From contig JAGFXQ010000145.1 in NCBI GenBank assembly GCA_017861355.1, forward strand, positions 1 through 8,039: a stretch of DNA of 8,039 nt, written 5' to 3'. The position numbers and the translations under genes were made by a program. This DNA comes from Bacillota bacterium (lineage in GTDB: Bacteria; Bacillota; Clostridia; Lachnospirales; Lachnospiraceae). Under the pieces are notes generated by a model. It saw only the letters and a list, made by a program, of their open reading frames with translations, was not told the origin of the DNA and did no database searches. Of this stretch, positions 1-6,910 are shown piece after piece. Within the stretch, counting starts at the first letter, position 1. Every line of letters starts with the position of its first letter.

Positions 1-345
1 ATATCCAGAGGTATCTTATCTGCTTTAACCGCATTTGGTCTTACCGGTAAGGATCTTCCCGTTGTCACCGGTCAGGATGCAGAAGCAGCTTCCATTAAGC
101 TGATTGTCTCCGGTGACCAGTATTCCACCATTCTTAAGGATACCCGCTTACTTGCTGGAGTTGCAGCTAACATGGTAGATGCAGTTCTTACCGGCAAAGA
201 GCCAGAGATTAACGATACCAAGACCTATGATAATAATGTAAAGATCGTTCCCTCCTATCTGCTTGAGCCATTTATCATAACTCTCGATAATTATAAAGAA
301 TTAGTTATGGACTCCGGATATCTGAAACCGGAAGACATTCAGTAA
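1..345 (+). CDS. chvE: Multiple-monosaccharide ABC transporter substrate-binding protein, ChvE-like (3' end only)
   Basis: The reading frame is open from the first base and ends at TAA 343-345, giving the last 114 residues of a periplasmic-binding-protein-fold protein. The visible part has the features of the second lobe of ChvE/xylose-type sugar-binding proteins: a VVTGQDAEAASIKLI stretch (residues about 21-35 of the fragment), then GDQYSTILKDTRLLA, and a C-terminal PSYLLEPFIITLDNY segment before the end. In this family the protein is a membrane-anchored lipoprotein that captures monosaccharides outside the cell and hands them to the permease. The signal peptide and lipobox lie upstream of the window. 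It is directly followed on the same strand by the ATPase and permease of the same transporter type, which supports the assignment. The sugar cannot be told from this fragment. Confidence 0.88.
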   Translation: MSRGILSALTAFGLTGKDLPVVTGQDAEAASIKLIVSGDQYSTILKDTRLLAGVAANMVDAVLTGKEPEINDTKTYDNNVKIVPSYLLEPFIITLDNYKELVMDSGYLKPEDIQ

Positions 346-365
346 TTCAAAGTAAGCTTTAATAA

Positions 366-406
366 CCAAGATGTCGGTTAGTATATAGCACTAACCGACA
401 TTTTGG
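366..406 (+). promoter_or_regulatory. Intercistronic stem-loop between binding-protein and ATPase genes
   Basis: The arms CCAAGATGTCGGTTAGT (366-382) and ACTAACCGACATTTTGG (390-406) pair over 17 bp with one G-U pair and a 7-nt loop. The hairpin starts 20 nt after the chvE-like stop. What follows is TATTAATAATC rather than a U run, so it is not a canonical intrinsic terminator. Such hairpins in sugar ABC operons commonly protect the 3' end of the binding-protein message or cause partial termination, so that the binding protein is made in excess; that role is inferred here. The rest of the 162-bp gap (407-507) holds only small hairpins (GCTAT/ATAGC at 463-475, CAGAA/TTCTG at 475-488) just before the mmsA ribosome binding site, and no convincing promoter. 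Confidence 0.7.
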
Positions 407-507
407 TATTAATAATCGGATGATAAAATGTCTGCAAATTGAAGGTTTTTCAACAAAGTTAGGCTATCATATAGCAGAATGAGTTCTGTAGCTAAAGGAG
501 TGAAAAG

Positions 508-2055
508 ATGGAACAGTATGCATTGGAAATGCGAAATATCACAAAAACGTTTCCTGGTGTAAAAGCTCTTGATAACGTAAATCTTCAGGTTAAGCCTCAC
601 CAAATCCACGCTTTGGTTGGTGAGAACGGAGCCGGCAAATCGACCCTGATGAATGTCCTTAGCGGTGTATATCCTCACGGTTCCTATGAGGGGGATATTG
701 TTATCGATGGACAGGTATGTGCATTTAAGAACATCAAAGAGAGTGAAGCAAAGGGAATTGCCATTATCCATCAGGAGTTGGCTCTGATCCCTCAGCTTTC
801 TATCGCAGAAAATGTATTTTTAGGAAATGAACAAACCGATTTCGGACCCGTGATCAGTTGGGATAAGACACGGATTAAAACCATGGAAATGATGAAGAAG
901 GTTGGACTTCATGAGAGTATAGATACCCGAATAAATGATCTTGGAATGGGCAAGCAGCAGTTGGTTGAAATCATCAAGGCCTTAGCCAAGGATGTCAAGC
1001 TTCTGATATTGGATGAACCTACTGCCGCTTTAAATGACGATGATTCCAAGCATTTGCTTGAACTACTATTTGAACTAAAACAACAGGGAATCACAAGCAT
1101 CATTATATCGCACAAATTGAATGAAGTTACCAAGGTTGCCGATGCTATTACCATCCTCCGAGACGGTAAAACCATCGAGACCCTGATAAAAGGCGTAGAT
1201 GAAATCACGGAAGCCCGAATCATCAAGGGAATGGTTGGTCGTGAGCTGGTAGACCGTTTTCCGAAGCGGTCCCACGCAATTGGTGAGATCTGCTTCGAAG
1301 TTAAGAACTGGAGTGCTTACGATTCAAAGGACGAATCCAAGCTTGTACTTAAAAATATCAGCATAAATACTCGGCGAGGTGAAGTGGTAGGCATTGCAGG
1401 CTTGATGGGAGCCGGTCGAACCGAGTTCGCCATGAGTGTATTCGGAAAATCCTTTGGTAAGAGGATCGAAGGAACCATAATTAAGGATGGCAAGGAGATT
1501 CATATAAAGAATGTAAAGGACGCAATTCGACACGGTATCGCATACACAACCGAAGACAGGAAGAGTGCCGGTCTGATCCTGATTGATAATATTAAGCGTA
1601 ATATCAGCTTAACCGCTTTCCATAAAATCAGCAAAGGTATTGTCATTGATGAAAACAAGGAAATCAAAGCTGCAGAAGACTTCCGGGAGAAGCTGAGAAT
1701 TAAATCGCCCAGCATTCTTCAACGAACCGGTAACTTATCCGGAGGTAATCAACAGAAGGTTGTATTCAGCAAGTGGATCTTCTCCGATCCCGACGTGTTG
1801 ATACTGGATGAACCAACTAGAGGTATAGATGTTGGCGCAAAGTATGAAATCTATTCTGTTATCAATGATTTGACAGCTGCCGGTAAGACAATTATAATGA
1901 TTTCGTCCGAATTACCTGAAATCCTGGGTATGTGTGACCGTGTTTATGTCATGAATGAAGGCCGAATTGTCGGTGAGCTGAATGTGGAAGAAGCCTCACA
2001 GGAAAATATAATGCATTGCATAATGCAGAGCAATCAGGAGGGATACAATGAATAA
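508..2055 (+). CDS. mmsA: Multiple-monosaccharide ABC importer, duplicated ATP-binding protein (MmsA/GguA)
   Basis: This 515-residue cytoplasmic ATPase carries two fused nucleotide-binding domains, as is usual for CUT2-type sugar importers (RbsA/XylG/GguA). Domain 1 has Walker A GENGAGKS (38-45), an atypical signature LGMGKQQ (145-151), Walker B LLILDEP (165-171) and the switch histidine in SHKL (H202). Domain 2 has a Walker A-like GLMGAGRT (298-305) with Arg in place of Lys, a perfect LSGGNQQ signature (410-416), Walker B DVLILDEP (429-436) and SSELP (466-470) instead of the switch histidine. These departures in domain 2 are normal for the family and imply one dominant hydrolysis site. The start is fixed by AAAGGAG at 494-500, 7 nt before ATG. 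It energises the MmsB permease, whose gene overlaps its 3' end by 8 bp. The name rests on family resemblance and the chvE-mmsA-mmsB order. Confidence 0.93.
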   Translation: MEQYALEMRNITKTFPGVKALDNVNLQVKPHQIHALVGENGAGKSTLMNVLSGVYPHGSYEGDIVIDGQVCAFKNIKESEAKGIAIIHQELALIPQLSIAENVFLGNEQTDFGPVISWDKTRIKTMEMMKKVGLHESIDTRINDLGMGKQQLVEIIKALAKDVKLLILDEPTAALNDDDSKHLLELLFELKQQGITSIIISHKLNEVTKVADAITILRDGKTIETLIKGVDEITEARIIKGMVGRELVDRFPKRSHAIGEICFEVKNWSAYDSKDESKLVLKNISINTRRGEVVGIAGLMGAGRTEFAMSVFGKSFGKRIEGTIIKDGKEIHIKNVKDAIRHGIAYTTEDRKSAGLILIDNIKRNISLTAFHKISKGIVIDENKEIKAAEDFREKLRIKSPSILQRTGNLSGGNQQKVVFSKWIFSDPDVLILDEPTRGIDVGAKYEIYSVINDLTAAGKTIIMISSELPEILGMCDRVYVMNEGRIVGELNVEEASQENIMHCIMQSNQEGYNE

Positions 2056-3214
2056 GAAAGGCTCATTTTTGAAGGGTAATATTCGCCAGTATGTAATGGT
2101 AATTGCCTTGGCAGTCGTAATCATACTTTTTCAATTTTTGACACATGGTGTATTATTAAAGCCATTAAATATCTCTAACTTAATCTCACAAAATGCTTAC
2201 ATATTAATACTTGCAGTCGGTATGCTCCTGTGTATTCTAACCGGTGGTAATGTCGATCTGTCCGTTGGTTCAGTTGCTGGCTTTGTCGGTGCTATCTCTG
2301 CAACCATGATGTTAAAGATGAATATTCCGATCTTCCCTACTATCGTAGTTTCCCTGATCCTCGGCTTTCTGATTGGTTGCTGGCAGGGCTTCTGGATCGC
2401 CTACGTCGGAGTTCCCGCTTTCATTGCTACCTTGGCCGGCATGTTAATCTTCCGTGGTCTGACACTGGTAGTACTGAAAGGAACCAGCCTTGCTCCTCTT
2501 CCTGCTGGATATACCTTCATGGCTTCCGGCTTCTTACCGGAGATCGGAAAGATGGGTAACCTCAATATTCTGGCGATCGCCGTGGGTATTATTGCATCCA
2601 TCTTATACGTATTAAAAGAGCTTAATGATAGAAAGAACAAGAGAAAATATGGCTTTGAAGTCAGTTCTTATAAGACCTTTGTACCGCAGGTACTTGGAAT
2701 ATTGCTGATCATCAATGCATTTACTTACTCTTTGGCTTCCTACAAAGGTATTCCGATGGTACTTGTAATCGTAATCGTACTGGTTCTTATCTATTCCTTC
2801 ATTACGATGAAGACTATTCCAGGAAGACATATCTACGCTTATGGCGGTAATATGAAAGCAGCTCAGCTATCCGGTGTAAATACTAAGCGTGTTATGTTCT
2901 GGGTTTATGCCAATATGGGACTTCTTGCTGCATTAGCCGGCGTTATCTTCACCGGCAGATTGAACTCTGCTACTCCTAAATCCGGTGTTAACTTTGAGTT
3001 GGATGCCATTGCTGCCTGCTTTATCGGTGGTGCTTCTACCTCCGGCGGTGTTGGTACCGTAGTCGGCGCGATGGTCGGCGGTCTTCTGATGGGTGTCCTG
3101 AATAATGGTATGTCCATTATGGGTATCAGTATTGACTGGCAGCAAGCAATCAAGGGCTTCGTTCTCCTTGGTGCAGTAGCATTTGACGTTTACTCAAAAT
3201 CAAAATCCAAATAA
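2048..3214 (+). CDS. mmsB: Multiple-monosaccharide ABC importer, permease (MmsB/GguB)
   Basis: A 388-residue, very hydrophobic inner-membrane protein of the BPD_transp_2 (RbsC/XylH/GguB) permease family. The conserved GGNVDLSVGS motif is at residues 66-75, a VPAFIATLAGMLIFRG segment at 122-137, the ATPase-contacting cytoplasmic loop around GRHIYAYGGNMKAAQLSGVN (259-278), and the family's Gly-rich GGASTSGGVGTVVG stretch at 327-340. Roughly ten membrane segments can be read by eye. A charged insertion near 190-210 (LNDRKNKRKYG) separates two membrane halves, and this longer layout fits the XylH/GguB branch rather than the shorter RbsC. ATG 2048 is preceded by AGGAGGG (2036-2042) inside mmsA, and the 8-bp overlap with mmsA implies translational coupling. 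It forms the sugar channel with MmsA and is loaded by the binding protein encoded upstream. Confidence 0.92.
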   Translation: MNKKGSFLKGNIRQYVMVIALAVVIILFQFLTHGVLLKPLNISNLISQNAYILILAVGMLLCILTGGNVDLSVGSVAGFVGAISATMMLKMNIPIFPTIVVSLILGFLIGCWQGFWIAYVGVPAFIATLAGMLIFRGLTLVVLKGTSLAPLPAGYTFMASGFLPEIGKMGNLNILAIAVGIIASILYVLKELNDRKNKRKYGFEVSSYKTFVPQVLGILLIINAFTYSLASYKGIPMVLVIVIVLVLIYSFITMKTIPGRHIYAYGGNMKAAQLSGVNTKRVMFWVYANMGLLAALAGVIFTGRLNSATPKSGVNFELDAIAACFIGGASTSGGVGTVVGAMVGGLLMGVLNNGMSIMGISIDWQQAIKGFVLLGAVAFDVYSKSKSK

Positions 3215-3238
3215 AACAGAATATATTCTCCTCATATG

Positions 3239-3274
3239 AAAAGGGCTTCGCGCTAAAATGTGCGGAGCCCTTTT
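3239..3274 (+). terminator. Rho-independent terminator of the sugar ABC operon
   Basis: AAAAGGGCTTCGC (3239-3251) pairs with GCGGAGCCCTTTT (3262-3274) over 13 bp with one G-U pair and a 10-nt loop; the T run at 3271-3274 is part of the stem. It begins 24 nt after the mmsB stop codon. The T tail is short (TTTTGTCTGG), and the second hairpin at 3298-3341 may back it up. Confidence 0.82.
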
Positions 3275-3297
3275 GTCTGGAAGAAATCACAAAAAAT

Positions 3298-3341
3298 GAG
3301 TTGTCGCACTAGCGGTTAAATACCCTCTAGTGCGACAACTC
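3298..3341. terminator. Bidirectional intrinsic terminator between convergent genes
   Basis: GAGTTGTCGCACTAG (3298-3312) and CTAGTGCGACAACTC (3327-3341) are perfect 15-bp inverted repeats around a 14-nt loop. On the + strand the stem is followed by TGTTTGTTTTTC; on the - strand it is followed by ATTTTTTGTG (from the A run at 3291-3296). It can therefore stop transcription from mmsB on one side and from the lipoprotein gene, whose stop codon is 20 bp away, on the other. Confidence 0.85.
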
Positions 3342-3361
3342 TGTTTGTTTTTCAATATACT

Positions 3362-4486
3362 TTATTGAACTACGTCTTCCATACTGACTTCAAATACCTC
3401 ACCCTCATTCATCAGGATATGTCCCGATTCATATGGCTTGCCATCCAGAGTGATCCGCACCTTAGATATTCCAAAATAATTGCCGAGAGTATTGGCTACA
3501 CTTTGCAGAATGCGAAGTTCATATCCTGCACCTGCGTTCATTTCATCGACAAATGCCCTGCTGAAATCTACATGAAGGATATTCCCCTCCTCTAGTGTCA
3601 AGCTGTTCAGCTTCGTATTCTTACTCATCAGCGGAAGATACGTATCCTTGGGTGGTTCCTTCTTCATCGCTTCTTCTAATACTGTCAACACATCGGATCC
3701 GGTTGGTAAGGCTAGTTCGGATGGAACCATATAGATCTTCTCATCTGCATCCGGATAGTATAGCGTGAAGAACTGCTTGTATGAAGTGTTCTTATTCACT
3801 GTGCTTAAGGTAGAAGAGACTTCCATTCCTTCTGATTCAAATACCGTCTTCACCAGACCCACGCCGACCGCATAGTAATCTTTTATTGTACTATCCGTGC
3901 TTTCGGTAGTTACCTCCAGTGCTTCAAAGCTACCATAAGGGGTAGTGACCGGTACCTTCTCCCCGGTGATGGACCGGGTGCTGCCATCACTTAATGTCCA
4001 ATTGGTACCCTTCGTCAGCGGCTCCATCAGAAGAACTTCTGCATCCTCTCCGGAAGTCTGATTCATAAAATTATCGCGGATATAACTTTCATTCGCAAGA
4101 TAGACAACGGATAATGCTCCGTCCTTGATCTGCAATACCCTAACCGTTACTGTCCCGCCGTTCTCTGTTCTAGTTTGCAACTTCTCATTCGGAACATCAA
4201 TATAATCAATGAATCTACGATAGGATGCATACTCATTCCCTGCTCCTTCATAGACATATTCCGTATCTGCTTCGAATGGGAAATAATCCTCCAGGGTAAA
4301 TACTTCCTTCTCACCCACTGCTTCACCTATCTCATCACCGGTCGTCTCCGGAGGAAGTGTAATCGTGGGTTGTGCAGTAGGCGATCTATCCTCTGTATTT
4401 TGTTTTGTATTATCACTATTCTTCTTACATCCGACGAAAGATACCAGAAGCAGTATCATTATCATAGACAAGACTATCTTTTTCAT
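3362..4486 (-). CDS. Lipoprotein with C-terminal GerMN (sporulation/germination) domain
   Basis: A 374-residue predicted exported lipoprotein. The N-terminus MKKIVLSMIMILLLVSFVGC is a type II signal peptide with Cys20 as the lipidated residue. It is followed by a polar Asn/Thr/Pro/Glu-rich linker to about residue 63. The central region (about 64-220, from YFPFEADTEYVYEG) looks like a beta-rich domain seen in uncharacterised Firmicutes lipoproteins. Residues about 240-357 match the GerMN domain: FTLYYPDADEKIYMVPSE opening, HVDFSRAF, the LRILQSVANTL helix, and a closing VRITLDGKPYESGH. GerM of B. subtilis, which carries such domains, is needed for sporulation and germination; a similar role here is only inferred. 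An upstream in-frame ATG at 4495 overlaps the ribosome binding site AAAGGA (4495-4500, read on the - strand), so I chose ATG 4486, 8 nt beyond it. A bidirectional terminator follows. Confidence 0.82.
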   Translation of the reverse strand: MKKIVLSMIMILLLVSFVGCKKNSDNTKQNTEDRSPTAQPTITLPPETTGDEIGEAVGEKEVFTLEDYFPFEADTEYVYEGAGNEYASYRRFIDYIDVPNEKLQTRTENGGTVTVRVLQIKDGALSVVYLANESYIRDNFMNQTSGEDAEVLLMEPLTKGTNWTLSDGSTRSITGEKVPVTTPYGSFEALEVTTESTDSTIKDYYAVGVGLVKTVFESEGMEVSSTLSTVNKNTSYKQFFTLYYPDADEKIYMVPSELALPTGSDVLTVLEEAMKKEPPKDTYLPLMSKNTKLNSLTLEEGNILHVDFSRAFVDEMNAGAGYELRILQSVANTLGNYFGISKVRITLDGKPYESGHILMNEGEVFEVSMEDVVQ

Positions 4487-4611
4487 AAATTCCATCCTTT
4501 CATAAGCGTTCCTGTATACTTTAGAATTATTATCATCTCAATTGAATATTTTAATCTTAAATCAACAATTAGACGAGATAAGATAATTAATTGTTCCAAA
4601 CCATGACACGG

Positions 4612-4641
4612 ATTATATTACAAATGGAAGAATGACATGAA
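4612..4641 (-). promoter_or_regulatory. Possible promoter for the GerMN lipoprotein gene
   Basis: On the - strand a perfect TATAAT (+ strand positions 4612-4617) has TTCATG (4636-4641) 18 bp upstream. The -35 matches consensus at only three positions. The element lies in the 204-bp gap between metF and the lipoprotein gene. I see no clear terminator after metF, so read-through from the upstream operon is also possible. The rest of the gap is AT-rich with only a weak 8-bp inverted repeat (4564-4571 with 4588-4595). Confidence 0.35.
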
Positions 4642-4690
4642 CTGACTTCACAAATCTTATCAACGTTCTACCGCAATAACTGCATATGAT

Positions 4691-5560
4691 TTACTCACGG
4701 CTGATTAAGCCTGCAATACTCGCATGTATCCGCTTCGCAATCAACGAATTATTCATCGTATACAGATGAATACCATCCACTCCTTGGGTCATCAGATCGA
4801 CCATTTGATCTACCGCATAGGCGATTCCTGCATCCCGGAGTGCTTCCGGGGAGTGCTCAAAGCGCTGCATCATCTTCGTGAATTTTGCAGGAAGACTAGC
4901 CCCGCACAGGGTAACCATACGCTCTATCTGAGCTTTATTTACCACCGGCATGATTCCCGCCTCAATCGGCACCGTAATACCTGCAATTCTGGCTTTCTCT
5001 AAGAAGGAGTAGTAATAACTGTTATCAAAGAAAAGCTGTGAAATCAGATGCTCTGCACCGGCATCTACTTTTCTCTTCAGATTATGAATGTCTCCAATCA
5101 GGTTCTCCGAAGCGATGTGTCCTTCCGGATAACAGGCTCCGGATACATGAAATCCACCTCGTTCTTTGATATAAGCAACCAGCTCACTGGCGTAACGAAA
5201 CTCGTTCTTCGGTGGAATATCAGGATTAATATCTCCACGAAGTGCCAGGATATTCTCAATCCCCTTCTGTTGCAGGAGATCCAATATGATGTCAATCTCC
5301 GCCTTCGTATAATTCACGCAGGTTAGATGGGCTAATGGTTCAATCCCATATTTGTATTTAATGGAAGAAGCGATATCGCAGGTTAGGGTGTCACCCGCAT
5401 TACCTCCGGCACCATAGGTGACACTGATAAAATCAGGTCGTAATTCCTGCAGGTCAGAAAGAGTCGAATAGATCGTCTCAATGGAGCTTGTCTTCTTTGG
5501 AGGAAATACCTCCATGGATAGCACGGTCTTCTTCTCATTAAACAATCCGGAAATCTGCAT
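4691..5560 (-). CDS. metF: Methylenetetrahydrofolate reductase (MetF family)
   Basis: A 289-residue cytoplasmic TIM-barrel enzyme close to the length of E. coli MetF. It reduces 5,10-methylene-THF to 5-methyl-THF, feeding methionine synthesis or, in acetogens, the methyl branch of the Wood-Ljungdahl pathway. Motifs in order: SMEVFPPKK (15-23), where Glu17 aligns with catalytic Glu28 of E. coli MetF; FISVTYGAGG (44-53); ILALRGD (104-110), with Asp110 matching the flavin-contacting Asp120; GACYPEGH (141-148); KVDAGAEHLISQLFFDN (164-180); AGIMPVVNKAQI (201-212); GVDGIHLYTMNNS (260-272). The open frame extends to 5704, but that extension lies inside the upstream gene. AAGGAG (5567-5572 on the - strand) is 6 nt before ATG 5560, with an adjacent ATG at 5563 as alternative. 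Its ribosome binding site overlaps the stop of the acetyltransferase gene, so the two are coupled. No metV or methionine synthase gene is adjacent. Confidence 0.93.
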   Translation of the reverse strand: MQISGLFNEKKTVLSMEVFPPKKTSSIETIYSTLSDLQELRPDFISVTYGAGGNAGDTLTCDIASSIKYKYGIEPLAHLTCVNYTKAEIDIILDLLQQKGIENILALRGDINPDIPPKNEFRYASELVAYIKERGGFHVSGACYPEGHIASENLIGDIHNLKRKVDAGAEHLISQLFFDNSYYYSFLEKARIAGITVPIEAGIMPVVNKAQIERMVTLCGASLPAKFTKMMQRFEHSPEALRDAGIAYAVDQMVDLMTQGVDGIHLYTMNNSLIAKRIHASIAGLISRE

Positions 5561-5570
5561 CATACTCTCC

Positions 5571-6704
5571 TTATCTCTTCTGCTCAATCGACTTGATCCA
5601 ACAACGTCTGCGCTTGTGCTGTCTTGCCTCGTAATGCTTCCACAATGCCTGAACCTGATAATTGTTCTCCAACTCCGGGCCTGTCTCAGCATATTCAAAA
5701 CCATTCTCTCTTGCAGAAGCTGCCATGGAATTCATCAAAACTGCAGTTAAGCCCTTATTCTGCATGTGAGGAAGGACTCCGATCAGATAGAGATCAAGAA
5801 TTCTCTTCTCGGTATAGGGTGCCCGCAATAGATGATACCAACCGAGCGGAAATAATTTACCTCCATTCCCCTTCACCGCTTGATTAAGCGAAGGTAATGC
5901 CAGTCCAAAGCCTACCAGTTGCTCGTTCTCATCGATCAACAGCTTCACATAGTTCGGATTAATCAGTAATATGAATTCATCATAATATTTCATAATCTGC
6001 TTATAAGATAATTTTACTGTTCCATATAGATTCTCATAAGCGATGTTATAAAGATCAAATATCTTAGTAATATATGGTTTAATCTGGTTGCGAGTCTTCG
6101 GCTCCACGAGCTTAAGTCTATGCTTACGAAGCACTGCCGCCGATAGCTGATCCAGCTTATCATTCTTTTCCCGCGGAATCTTCACCTGGTATTCAACCCA
6201 GTCTGTATCACCGTGAAAACCCAAGTTCTCCATATGCTTTATGTAATAGGGATAATTATAGATAGTTATAAACATGCTTTCTTCTTCAAAGCCTTCGACC
6301 AACATTCCCTCCTGATCCATATCGTTAAAGCCGAGTGGTCCGTGAATCTCATCCAAACCTTCCTCTTTGCCCCAGTTCTCTACCGCTTTGAATAGGGCTG
6401 CAGACACCTCAGGATCATCAATAAAATCCACACGGGAAAAGCGAATTCTCCTGGTATTCCACTTATCATTCGCTGCCTTGTTGATAATTCCTGCAATTCT
6501 TCCGATACATTTGCCATCCCGATATGCTAAGAACTGCTTTGTCCTGCAGTATTCATACGCAGGATTTTTTTTCGGATCAAAAATGTTTAATTCGTCGGTA
6601 ATCAGCTTGGGAATCGCCTGCGGGATCTCCTTATACATCTTTGTGTTAAACTCTGCAAAAACTTTCTGTTCCTTCTTTGTTCTTACTTCTTTTATCTCTA
6701 GCAT
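5571..6704 (-). CDS. Large GNAT-fold N-acetyltransferase-like protein
   Basis: A 377-residue soluble protein whose C-terminal third has GNAT features: the LDLYLIGVLPHMQNKGLTAVLMNSM segment (303-327) corresponds to the acetyl-CoA-binding strand-loop-helix, with NKGL replacing the usual RGKGLG, followed by EYAETGPELENN (337-348) and a basic HKRRRCWIK end. The N-terminal half (KQFLAYRDGKCIGRIAGIIN at 56-75, then EIHGPLGFNDMDQEGMLVEGF at 119-139) resembles the first of two GNAT-like lobes, as in YghO-type proteins. Substrate is unknown. A GTG at 6716 could extend the frame by four residues, but the GGGGGG stretch just after it is placed as a ribosome binding site for ATG 6704, which I prefer. It is the first gene of a two-gene unit with metF (10-bp gap) and has its own promoter. 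A folate- or methionine-related role is only suggested by this linkage. Confidence 0.8.
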   Translation of the reverse strand: MLEIKEVRTKKEQKVFAEFNTKMYKEIPQAIPKLITDELNIFDPKKNPAYEYCRTKQFLAYRDGKCIGRIAGIINKAANDKWNTRRIRFSRVDFIDDPEVSAALFKAVENWGKEEGLDEIHGPLGFNDMDQEGMLVEGFEEESMFITIYNYPYYIKHMENLGFHGDTDWVEYQVKIPREKNDKLDQLSAAVLRKHRLKLVEPKTRNQIKPYITKIFDLYNIAYENLYGTVKLSYKQIMKYYDEFILLINPNYVKLLIDENEQLVGFGLALPSLNQAVKGNGGKLFPLGWYHLLRAPYTEKRILDLYLIGVLPHMQNKGLTAVLMNSMAASARENGFEYAETGPELENNYQVQALWKHYEARQHKRRRCWIKSIEQKR

Positions 6705-6736
6705 AGTACCCCCCACATATGTTATAGCCTGATTTT

Positions 6737-6765
6737 ATTGTATATCAGCAATAATAATTGCGCAA
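6737..6765 (-). promoter_or_regulatory. Promoter of the acetyltransferase-metF operon
   Basis: Read on the - strand: TTGCGC (-35, + positions 6760-6765), 17-bp spacer, TACAAT (-10, 6737-6742). Transcription would begin around 6730, about 25 nt before the ATG at 6704. The -35 sits within a perfect 10-bp palindrome ATTGCGCAAT (6757-6766), a possible operator. Confidence 0.5.
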
Positions 6766-6793
6766 TAAAATGTTCACCGTTTTAAAATATCGC

Positions 6794-6822
6794 TTGCATA
6801 TCTGGAATCCTTGTGCTATACT
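6794..6822 (+). promoter_or_regulatory. Strong sigma-A-type promoter of the leader/ABC exporter
   Basis: TTGCAT (6794-6799), 17-bp spacer, TATACT (6817-6822), with an extended -10 TG at 6814-6815. The expected start is near 6829, only about 25 nt before the leader ORF and about 290 nt before the ABC ATPase ATG. It diverges from the acetyltransferase promoter, with the two -35 elements 28 bp apart. Confidence 0.75.
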
Positions 6823-6853
6823 AGCAAAAATTCCATTTAAGGAGATAATTTCC

Positions 6854-6910
6854 ATGAAACAATTCATGCCCATGCACGTCATTATTTGCTTCGAACGAAT
6901 TAGACATTAA
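6854..6910 (+). CDS. Leader peptide, 18 residues, upstream of the ABC exporter gene
   Basis: ATG 6854 to TAA 6908-6910 encodes MKQFMPMHVIICFERIRH. AAGGAG at 6839-6844, 9 nt upstream, is a full-strength ribosome binding site, and a strong promoter begins transcription just before it. The peptide has no run of a single amino acid that would point to amino-acid-specific attenuation; it contains three Met (with a Met-Pro-Met), three Ile and basic residues near the end. The stop codon abuts the first arm of a downstream hairpin (6911), so the position of a translating ribosome would directly affect RNA folding. The position ahead of alternative stems and a terminator is that of regulatory leaders of drug-inducible genes (known case: bmrB before bmrCD in B. 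subtilis). That it is translated is inferred. Confidence 0.65.
   Translation: MKQFMPMHVIICFERIRH

Noticed and set aside
4564..4595. AACAATTA/TAATTGTT inverted repeat with a 16-nt gap downstream of metF.
   Set aside because: Only 8 AT-rich pairs and no T tract; too weak to call a terminator or operator.
4175..4606. 143-codon + strand frame opposite the lipoprotein gene.
   Set aside because: It is antisense to a gene with clear signal peptide and GerMN motifs, shows no family features and lacks a convincing ribosome binding site.
5561..5704. N-terminal extension of MetF by 48 codons.
   Set aside because: It lies inside the acetyltransferase coding region, has no similarity to MetF proteins, and a good ribosome binding site precedes ATG 5560.
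6705..6716. GTG start for the acetyltransferase at 6716.
   Set aside because: The four extra codons (GTG GGG GGT ACT) overlap the G-rich stretch best read as the ribosome binding site for ATG 6704.
6367..6732. 121-codon + strand frame opposite the start of the acetyltransferase gene.
   Set aside because: Antisense shadow; its hydrophobic composition follows from the opposite-strand codons and it runs across the divergent promoter.
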